From Dallia pectoralis (taxonomy: Eukaryota; Chordata; Actinopteri; Esociformes; Umbridae), in contig CM055736.1 in NCBI GenBank assembly GCA_029465975.1, positions 4,482,215-4,546,214 on the forward strand: a stretch of DNA of 64,000 nucleotides, written 5' to 3'. Made by a program: the position numbers and the translations under genes. Below the pieces are notes generated by a model that was given only the letters and a program-made list of their open reading frames with translations, was not told the origin of the DNA and searched no databases. Positions 55,961 to 64,000 of the stretch are shown here, one piece after another (the stretch's first letter is position 1; each line of letters begins with the position of its first letter).

Positions 55961-56540
55961 AATCAGATTTATTTTTTACACTACTTCTGTCTGATCTTCT
56001 GTCTGATCACAATATGTGCAAACAGATGTCCATGCATACCCCTTTTACTTGTTGCCAAGCCCAATTTGCACAGTCGATCAGTTTCACCTGTACTGCTGCC
56101 ATACCTGTTTACATTATTTGAATTATTCTATTTGCCCAGTCATGCTAAAATGCGCTTCCTCCCCCCATCATGGTCATACAACTTGTGCACTCTAATGACC
56201 TACATGCTAGATATACTTGAACTTTTACATTCTGTATATGACTCTCCATTGTGTTTATATTGTTGTTATTGACATATTAATGCTGCTTAAGTGACCTACT
56301 AATACCCCATCCTGTATTAACTGTATTTTGACCCGTGACTTGATTCTGTATTGCCATGTAGAATCTCACCGCTATTTGCACGTTTTTTTGTTCTGAATCA
56401 GCCTATCTGGTTAAATAAAGGCTAAATAAAAAATCAAGGTATAATCCGCTGCTTGGCCTGCAACCCGAGGGCCCTATGATGGGTCAGTTATACATCCTTA
56501 GGGCTGGTAGGTCCCAGAGTCTGGTCAATAGGCACATTTC
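55961..56540. other. Stretch without recognised genes
   Basis: It includes TCTGGTTAAATAAAGGCTAAATAAAAAATC at 56405-56435, which looks like the A-rich end of a retroposed sequence (GGTTAAATAAAGGTTAAATAAA is frequent at fish LINE/SINE ends). Otherwise unassigned. Confidence 0.4.
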
Positions 56541-59405
56541 CTATGAAAGATGGCACCGCAAATGGCAGCCAAGGTCGGTCGGTGCTTCGTGTTTTGTTTG
56601 TTTGGTAATTTGGTGTCCTATAAAGTCTCTTTAACAAGGGAAGCACTTTTAAACATTAAGGAAACAACTCCTGCGGATTTATTCCCCACGTTTCTGCTCC
56701 CAGCGGCAGAATTAGTGGGAATTCTAGTGAAAGCGGGGCTCGGCTACGTGAATACAGTGAACAACCGGAGGACCAGGAGAAAGTGAGGGGGAGCTCTTGG
56801 TCGACTACGCCGCCGCACGACCCGACCGGTGGTGCCGTCCTTCTTTCTCTCCAATGTACATTCACTGTGCAATAAAATGGACAAACTTCAGCTGCTGATT
56901 GTGAAAAACAGAGACTTTCTAACTGCCTCAGTACTTTGTTTCACGAGTCATGGCTGTGTGATCTAATTCGGGACTCTACCACTAGCCGGCTTTATGCTGC
57001 TGAGAACGGACCGGGATGCAGCTCAATCCGGCAAGTCAAAGGGCGGAGGTATTTGTTTTTACACTAACAGTAGCTGGTGTGTAGATATCACAGTGATTCT
57101 GCAACATTGTTCTCTGAACCTGGAATCATTTTTTATAAACTGCGAACCTTTTTACTCGCCTCGCGAGTTTGCGTTGTTCAGTTTGGTTTGTGTTTACATA
57201 GCGCCGAGCTTGCAAGTTAACGAAGCCCAGCGCTTGCTAGCCGACCAGATACTGAATGTGGAGCGAGCCAACCCAGATTCCTTAGTTATTGTACTCTGTG
57301 ACTTTAACAAAGGTAATCTCTGTCACAAACTCCCCAGATACAGACAATTCATAAAATGCCCCACCAGATAAGGGAATACCCTGGACCACTGCCACACTAC
57401 GGTTAGTGAATACTGTCCCTCGGGCTGCACTGGGTCTCTCTGACCATGCCATGGTCCATTTGATTTCAGCTTACAGGCAGACACTAAAACTCTGCATACC
57501 TGCTGTGAGGACATCAAAACAGTGGACCAGTGACGCCGTGGAGGACCTACAGTCATGCCTGGACACTACAGACTGGGACACGTTCAGGACTGCTACAAAC
57601 AGCCTAGACGAGCTCACAGATGCTGTCACATCTTACATCAGTTTCTGTGAGGACTGCTGTATCACAACACACGCCAGGGTGAATTTTAACAATGATAAGC
57701 CCTGGTTCTCTGCTAAACCCAGAAAGATGAGGCTGGAGAAAATAATTGTGTTTATGAGCGGGGACAGAGACATATTTCAAGAGTCAAAGAACCAGTTTAG
57801 CAAGGAGATTAAAGTGGCTAAAAGACAGTACTAATGACTACTAATGACAGTGCTAATGACTCTGCCTCTGTCTGTAGGGGGCTCAGGCAGATTACAAACT
57901 ATAACCCAGAGCCCCCCACACCACTAATGACTCTGCCTCTGTCTGTAGGGGGCTCAGGTAGATTACAAACTATAACCCAGAGCCCCCCACACCACTAATG
58001 ACTCTGCCTCTGTCTGTAGGGGGCTCAGGTAGATTACAAACTATAACCCAGAGCCCCCCACACCACTAATGACTCTGCCTCTGTCTGTAGGGGGCTCAGG
58101 CAGATTACAAACTATAAACCCAGAGCCCCCCACACCACTAATGACTCTGCCTCTGTCTGTAGGGGGCTCAGGCAGATTACAAACTATAAACCCAGAGCCC
58201 CCCACACCACTAATGACTCTGCCTCTGTCTGTAGGGGGCTCAGGCAGATTACAAACTATAAACCCAGAGCCCCCCACACCACTAATGACTCTGCCTCTGT
58301 CTGTAGGGGGCTCAGGCAGATTACAAACTATAAACCCAGAGCCCCCCACACCACTAATGACTCTCGCCTAGCCAACAACCTGAATGAGTTCTACTGCAGA
58401 TTTGATGTTGGACTGCAGTTGGACTGTTCTGAACTACCCTCCTCCCCTCTCTCTCGTCCCCCCACCACAGATGCGTCTCGCATCATTCAAGAGAGAGAGG
58501 TCAATGAACTCTTCAAGAGGCAGAACCCACGAAAATTAGCCAGACTTTATTTCTCCAGCCACCCTGCGCTGACCAGCTGTCTCCGGTGTTCACCGCCATC
58601 TTTAACACCTCCCTGGAGACATGCCATGTGCCAGTCTGTCTTAAGGCCTCCACCATCATCCCAGTGCCCAAAACAGACCCGTCGCGCTGACCTCTGGGGT
58701 AATTAAGTCCTTTGAACGCCTTGTGCTGGCACGCCTGAAAAATAACCACAGACCCTCTACTGGACCACCTGCAGTTTGCCTACAGAGCCAACCGGTCTGT
58801 GGACGACACAGTCAACATGGCCCTCCACTTCACCCTCCAGCACCTGGACACCCCTGCAACATATGCAAGGATCCTGTTTGTGGACTTCAGCTTATTATTT
58901 TCAGAGGAAAATAATAATAAAATTATAAAATACATGCATTTTATCAGAATAAAAACAATTAAAAGCATCAAATGGTCAATTCAATGAGGAAAAGAATGGA
59001 CTTAAAGATAATACATGCATTTTATAACAATCTGTAATGCTGAAGTGAGGGCTTATGCAACCTAGGGCTCCCCTACATGTATTTCCTACGGCAGCTAAAG
59101 AAATTCAACCTGCCTAAGACTATGATGGTTCACTTCTACTCAACCATCATTGAGTCCATCCTTACCTCACCCAATACCCGGTATGCTGCTGCTACTGCTA
59201 AGGACAAGAGCAGGTCGAGGGCTCTGAGGCGAGCTAGGAAGATAGTGGCAGACTCCTCTCACCTCAGACACTCACTATTCAACCCACTCACCTCCGGCAG
59301 AAGGCTTCGGTCCATCAGGACCAAAACCACACGCCATAAGAACAGTTTCTTCCCCGAGGCTACTGGCCTCCTCAACAAGGTCAGGGGTGCACACAAGCTT
59401 TGAAC
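56541..59405 (+). mobile_element. Rex1-like LINE, RT core deleted, with tandem expansion
   Basis: Plus-strand remnants in order: LLNIKETTPADLFP, then an endonuclease (NVHSLCNKMDKLQLL; FMLLRTDRDAAQSGKSKGGG; VYIAPSLQ; DSLVIVLCDFNKGNL), a linker (SDHAMVHLISAYRQTLK; RTSKQWTSDAVEDLQ; DTTDWDTFRTATNSLDE), the expansion at 57854-58362, a short stretch leading into RT (NDLNEFYCRF; LFKRQNPRKLA; SFERLVL), and the C-terminus (MYFLRQLKKFNLPKTMM; HLRHSLFNPLTSGRRLRSIR; RHKNSFFPEA). The RT catalytic core (about 58900-59075) is replaced by AT-rich DNA. Rex1 is a family name from memory. Confidence 0.75.
57854..58362. repeat. 71/72-bp tandem repeat, 7 copies, in the LINE linker
   Basis: The unit TAATGACTCTGCCTCTGTCT followed by GTAGGGGGCTCAGGCAGATT, ACAAACTATAACCCAGAGCC and CCCCACACCAC is 71 bp in the first four copies and 72 bp (an extra A in ATAAACCC) in the later ones. 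The unit is a piece of the LINE ORF (the ...GLRQITNYKP region). The 72-bp version keeps an open frame of 24-residue repeats. Confidence 0.95.
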
Positions 59406-60215
59406 TCTTGCCATTTGCACATTACCTGATTTTGCACTATAATATTTGCACTCTTTTGCACTCAGGTGCTTGATTTTGGCAACAATAATAATCACAATTA
59501 TTTTAGTCAATATTGAGACCATGACTGTTAAACACAATTGCTTATTGTCTTTGAAACACGACACATTAATTTACTTATAAAAACATATATTTGAAATTTT
59601 CAACAGTGGATTTCCCTGAAAATAATTGAACAAAAAAAGTACAACCAGAATAAATAAAATGCGTGTATATAATACTTCAATAATGAAATAAAACAATAAC
59701 ATTTCATCAATTAAATAATATCCACAATGTTATAGGGCACTTTCACAACCAACTAAACAGTTATTTCATTCATGAAAATAATCAATAACAATGAGCCCAA
59801 AATAAATGATATCAAGTATGTAGTAGTGCACTGCCACAGGCTGCTGAAAACTCCTCTATATGTAACAGTTTGGTTAACCAGGACTATATTTTACATATTC
59901 CAGTCAGAAACTGTCATCTCTTAAAGGTGTTTAGCCAGAAAAATGTTGATGTAATGATTTGAAAGATGATGTTTGGCTCATGGTGCAGCTTGACCACTGT
60001 TGTGTCATACCTAACTATGGAGTTACATTTGTCTCAAAAAGAACAAACAAAATGATTACTATTTCAACCAAAAAATATGTATTGCAAACAAAAAAATAAA
60101 TATTGAATGCAAAACATCCACAAAAAGGTATCAATCAAGCTGGTCAATTATATAGGTTCTACTGACACCAATAATGATGTTATGACAACTAATCTTTTGT
60201 CTAAATTACAATCTT
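59406..60215. other. AT-rich stretch without recognised genes
   Basis: No open frame, element end or array is recognised before the minisatellite. Confidence 0.5.
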
Positions 60216-61362
60216 TGTGGATGTGGTTGTTGTTATTAGCTGGCTAATAATCAGAAGCTGTGTGTGGTTGTTGTTATTAGCTGGCTAATAATCAGAAGCT
60301 GTGTGTGGTTGTTGTTATAAGCCCAGCTGGCTAATAATCAGAAGCTGTGTGTGGTTGTTGTTATAAGCCCAGCTGGCTAATAATCAGAAGCTGTGTGTGG
60401 TTGTTGTTATTAGCCCAGCTGGCTAATAATCAGAAGCTGTGTGTGGTTGTTGTTATAAGCCCAGCTGGCTAATAATCAGAAGCTGTGTGTGGTTGTTGTT
60501 ATAAGCCCAGCTGGCTAATAATCAGAAGCTGTGTGTGGTTGTTGTTATTAGCCCAGCTGGCTAATAATCAGAAGCTGTGTGTGGTTGTTGTTATTAGCCC
60601 AGCTGGCTAATAATCAGAAGCTGTGTGTGGTTGTTGTTATTAGCCCAGCTGGCTAATAATCAGAAGCTGTGTGTGGTTGTTGTTATAAGCCCAGCTGGCT
60701 AATAATCAGAAGCTGTGTGTGGTTGTTGTTATTAGCCCAGCTGGCTAATAATCAGAAGCTGTGTGTGGTTGTTGTTATTAGCCCAGCTGGCTAATAATCA
60801 GAAGCTGTGTCTGGTTGTTGTTATTAGCCCAGCTGGCTAATAATCAGAAGCTGTGTGTGGTTGTTGTTATAAGCCCAGCTGGCTAATAATCAGAAGCTGT
60901 GTGTGGTTGTTGTTATTAGCCCAGCTGGCTAATAATCAGAAGCTGTGTGTGGTTGTTGTTATTAGCCTAGCTGGCTAATAATCAGAAGCTTTGTGTGGTT
61001 GTTGTTATAAGCCCAGCTGGCTAATAATCAGAAGCTGTGTGTGGTTGTTGTTATTAGCCCAGCTGGCTAATAACCAGAAGCTGTGTGTGATTGTTGTTAT
61101 TAGCCCAGCTGGCTAATAATCAGAAGCTGTGTGTGGTTGTTGTTATAAGCCCAGCTGGCTAATAATCAGAAGCTGTGTGTGGTTGTTGTTATAAGCCCAG
61201 CTGGCTAATAACCAGAAGCTGTGTGTGGTTGTTGTTATAAGCCCAGCTGGCTAATAACCAGAAGCTGTGTGTGGTTGTTGTTATTAGCCCAGCTGGCTAA
61301 TAATCAGAAGCTGTGTGTGGTTGTTGTTATAAGCCCAGCTGGCTAATAATCAGAAGCTTTGA
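60216..61362. repeat. 46-bp minisatellite, about 25 copies
   Basis: The unit TGTGTGTGGTTGTTGTTATA followed by AGCCCAGCTGGCTAATAATC and AGAAGC repeats at 46 bp. The first two copies are 41 bp (lacking AGCCC). A TTATAAGCC/TTATTAGCC difference alternates irregularly; several copies read AATAACCAG. CCAGCTGG in each unit is palindromic. Confidence 0.97.
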
Positions 61363-61677
61363 GTGACAGCTAGTAGCAGCTAACGTTACAGTACAAGGTC
61401 AAAGTATTTTTATTTGTCAAATTAACTGTATGACATGCATCATTCTGTACCATGAAAATCTTATTACAAGGCAAGCATTATCTTCGTAGTTAGTAATAAA
61501 AAGTCAAATATAAAGAGCACAACATAACAAAATATACATAACCAGAAATCTTACCTGGGAGGGGTATAATTGCTGTTTCTTTTCAATATAACTTAAGTTG
61601 CACATGATTTTCAATCGGTTTGGTTTGTTAAAACATCTTGCATTATGATACAGGAAATGCTTTGTCTGTAAGAGAAG
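61363..61677. other. Stretch upstream of a THAP exon
   Basis: Possible promoter or 5' flank (GCAGCTAACGTTACAG) of the THAP-coding exon; no conserved element recognised. Confidence 0.35.
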
Positions 61678-61757
61678 ATGCCAGACTTTTGTGCAGCCTA
61701 TGGATGCTCCAATCACCTGAGTCTCAAAACGAGAGCCCATGGGATTACCTTTCACCG
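61678..61757 (+). CDS. THAP-domain protein, first coding exon
   Basis: The ATG at 61678 opens MPDFCAAYGCSNHLSLKTRA and HGITFHR, ending at a GTAAGA donor at 61758. This is the start of a THAP zinc finger: C-x4-C, the basic stretch, and the FHR box. It is the typical exon-1 border of fish THAP genes. The second exon (W, C-x2-H, AVPTIF-like tail) is not present downstream before the retroviral LTR at 62131, so the copy is either truncated by the provirus or its next exon lies further away. THAP genes and P-element-like transposases share this exon; the choice is open. Confidence 0.55.
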
Positions 61758-62130
61758 GTAAGATTCGACAATATTATGATGATATTTGGGATGATCGTTA
61801 GTTACTTAGTGGATTTATGTACAAGACAGTTGCTGTTACACAGGAACAACGGGGCAATGACAATTGTATTACAAGGTTGTTGTTGACCCAAGGCTTTTTA
61901 GAAGTTTGTTTACACAATCGCTAAATGTTTTATTTTTTACACCTTTTTATAACTAGTTTTGAGTGGTTGTCTTATTCTCAAGTACATAAATGCATACATA
62001 CAACTACCCCAAACATGAGAATTTAGCTGTGTATTTTTGTCCTCACTGTTAATGTTGGAAGAAGGAAAAAAGGATTGGAAATGTTGACAATGTATATATC
62101 TGGGTACATTTCCCACGTTTTTAAGGTTTC
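61758..62130. other. Stretch without recognised genes
   Basis: AT-rich intron-like sequence between the THAP exon and the LTR. No second exon recognised. Confidence 0.4.
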
Positions 62131-62787
62131 TGTTGTGGAATTATTTCTAATACCACGTAATTAATGTTACTATACCTTTATCTCTAAAATAACATTAAGC
62201 AAATACTCACTGAACTCAGACTCGAAATAAGAACAGACAAGAGTATCTCTCAAGTTAACTCTAACAGTTTAATTGATAGATGAGGAAAACCATAACACAC
62301 GCAATCACGGCAACAATGCAGTGGCAGGTTATTCCTAACTAATATGAAGAACATTGCAGTATATATAGGGTTTGATAACGCACACACTTCCACACAAACT
62401 TAAACAATATCAGATGGAGAACAGGATGACGCTGTTAGATGATTCCACCAACTATACAGTATAATCTGGAAAACACATAAAGCTGTAACAAAACTCGAAG
62501 GTCAGTGCTCTCAAGCCAAGGGAGGCCAGACACATGGTAGATAAGGACAGAAACAATAGAGAGGCACACAAAGACCCATACAGTTCATCACAGATAAGAT
62601 GTTCAGGACATCTGTTTCTAGCCTTGGCCTCTCTAACAGCCTGAAGATCACATTCCTGTTTCTCAGGGTTTTGTGCTTTCCTCTCTGGCCCCCAAGACCC
62701 ACTGAAACACGTAGTTTATCACATGCTAATAAATGCTTAACTCACTATTCCTAAACTTCTTAACCGTCATGTATATTTTCCACAACA
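62131..62787 (-). repeat. Retroviral LTR, 657 bp
   Basis: It begins TGTTGTGGAA and ends TTCCACAACA, a perfect 10-bp inverted repeat with TG...CA ends. TATATAGGG near 62360 could be a TATA box in either orientation. Because the window ends inside the provirus, the second LTR and the target duplication cannot be compared. Confidence 0.7.
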
Positions 62788-63050
62788 ATCCACCCTAAGT
62801 TTAGAATAGTGAGATAAGGAAAAGTACAGTTCTTTATTATCAAATAAGCATGCAATGACTTTAATAACACTCAATAGAATGGATTTCCTGGAAGCTCATT
62901 CATCCAGTTTGACATCTCGGCATCAGGAACTTGAACAAGGACCTGAGCAGTCACTCTGGAGGCACACATCTTTATCAAACATGAGATTAACATAAAACCA
63001 ACAATCAGAAATGTAACGAAGGCTAATACATATGCTAATATTTTAAAAAT

Positions 63051-64000
63051 TTACCATCCTAATGGTCCTAATGCAGAACTCAATCCATCAATTGGGTCCC
63101 ATCCATGAACCTCATGGAGCTCCTTCACTCCAATTTTCGTTTCTTTCACCAAGTCAACGACCTCCTGTGATGCATCAGAAATAAAAGTACAACATTCCGA
63201 CTTTACAATTTTACACACTCCTCCTTGAGATGCCAAGATCATATCTAGGGCCAATCGGTTCTGTAGGGCGACTGCACGGGTCTCATCTAACTCTTTACCT
63301 AATGCCACAATGGCTTTAGCTGTAGTGTTCATGTGTTTCTCTAGTACTGAGGACAGAGCTGTTATTTCCTGCTGTGAAGAATACACTCCATAGCCTGGAA
63401 ATAGCACACTGAATATACGCTGTGATAGTGTCAGAGTTCGTCTAACGCGATGTGGATGCTGGTACAGTTTCCCCATTTCAGTCTGGTTTACCCTTTGTAT
63501 TAACGGTACCAGGTATGCCATATAGCATGTTCCTTCCGCATTAGGTGGAATGCAACTATATGCATTATCCCCGCAGACAAGATACACATGCTCGGGAAGG
63601 TCGCCAAATGTTGTGAAGTTGGTGAAACTTACTTCAGAACAATCACTTGTCCCCAACTGTAACTTGGCCTTTTCCACCCTATTGGAAATACACAGGGACA
63701 CATTCCTTAGCCCATAGGTTGGAATAGTTGGCCAATATTGAGTGCAGTTACGCAAACGGTGACTTTTTGATGCCGGGCAATCGATTGTTTCATGACTTAG
63801 AGAGAGAATATGTATCATACGGAATTGCGGTCGCCATTCAGCTCGTGCATACACAATAACAGTGGGTGTAAACGGTATAGGTTTACAAAGTGGTGTTAGG
63901 GGCACTACTCTACCTGCCGTTTCATACGAACAATTCGTTTGAACCAGAGTCATCTGTATGTCCAGCTCCTCCCAAAAACGAAGGACCTTCCGGTCATATC
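63051..64000 (-). pseudogene. Retroviral envelope glycoprotein, 5'-partial, stop before membrane anchor
   Basis: The frame is open to the window edge (the ATG at 63953 is internal, with in-frame codons upstream). Counting from that Met: a surface part with N-glycosylation motifs (near 7, 69, 84, 112, 155), the cleavage site HRVRR at 168-172, a fusion-peptide-like stretch after it, a heptad region from about 190, and at 247-255 a C-x6-CC motif preceded by the LQNRLALDMIL box (immunosuppressive-domain region). C-x6-CC is typical of gamma-type and related fish envelopes. It stops at 63051-63053, just before a hydrophobic segment; past the stop the frame stays open through that segment to about 62876. 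Confidence 0.8.

Larger units (their letters stand above)
62131..64000 (-). mobile_element. Endogenous retrovirus, 3' half (env and 3' LTR), continues past the window
   Basis: On the minus strand an env gene (64000 down to 63051 or beyond) is followed by a short 3' region and an LTR (62787 down to 62131). A purine-containing tract (AAACTTAGGGTGGAT) just before the LTR is a possible polypurine tract. The other LTR, gag and pol lie outside the window. Confidence 0.75.

Noticed and set aside
1..64000. tRNA, rRNA or snRNA genes
   Set aside because: I scanned by eye for tRNA box A/B patterns and rRNA-like blocks and saw none convincing; a tRNAscan/Infernal run would be decisive.

Overview
This is a piece of vertebrate nuclear genome, almost certainly from a teleost fish. 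The reasons are a C2H2 zinc-finger gene with GT-AG introns, fish-type Tc1, Harbinger, hAT, EnSpm and Mutator-like DNA transposons, L2/CR1-, Rex1-, RTE- and I-type LINEs, endogenous retroviruses, and a heavy load of minisatellites. A 500-base run of N (23067-23566) is an assembly gap. The species cannot be named from the sequence. The only convincing host gene is a C2H2 zinc-finger gene (exons 31249-31462 and 33452-34590). Nearly everything else is mobile DNA in various states of decay, or tandem repeat.

Layout: 1-2630 AT-rich minisatellite; 2.6-3.15 kb Harbinger end fragment; 3.3-3.87 kb L2-like LINE tail; 3.87-4.66 kb non-autonomous element with AT target duplication; 4.66-5.66 kb THAP and P2X7-like pseudogene pieces; 6.3-7.06 kb degenerate proline-rich repeats; 8.04-9.94 kb one LINE broken by a solo LTR and a hAT element; 10.28-11.54 kb Harbinger-type non-autonomous element with a hAT piece; 12.0-12.3 kb fragment of a multicopy fish gene family; 12.6-12.9 kb 80-bp tandem repeat; 14.54-14.70 kb near-perfect hairpin; 16.4-21.8 kb RNase-H-bearing LINE whose endonuclease region carries a 1.1-kb 32-bp minisatellite; 22.2-23.07 kb 33-bp minisatellite; 24-27.6 kb nested hAT stack with an RTE-like LINE; 28.6-31.05 kb foldback hAT-like element split by another hAT; 31.2-34.6 kb zinc-finger gene with TEs in its intron; 35.1-37.25 kb decayed Harbinger; 38.3-39.0 kb 40-bp minisatellite; 39.2-41.4 kb retroviral gag-pol remnant with repeated PPPY motifs; 42.1-55.9 kb a Tc1 split by a 12.4-kb nested Harbinger complex; 56.5-59.4 kb Rex1-like LINE with a 71/72-bp expansion; 60.2-61.36 kb 46-bp minisatellite; 61.68 kb THAP exon; 62.13-64.0 kb retroviral LTR and env (minus strand), running off the window.

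The best structure is the stack at 42-56 kb. A Tc1 transposase is cut by a Harbinger element (42929-55372, TSD CAG) that keeps both its Myb/SANT gene (+) and its HARBI1-like transposase (-). The Myb gene is cut twice: by an EnSpm/CACTA-like element (43247-48375, TSD TA) carrying a spliced zinc-finger/SAMD3-like gene, and by a Mutator-like element (48983-53678, 9-bp TSD). The latter holds a hAT (50248-52016, 8-bp TSD), which holds a LINE tail. Removing each insert with one copy of its TSD rejoins the host reading frame exactly. A second stack (24-27.6 kb) is hAT in hAT in hAT, with a small hAT and a LINE innermost.
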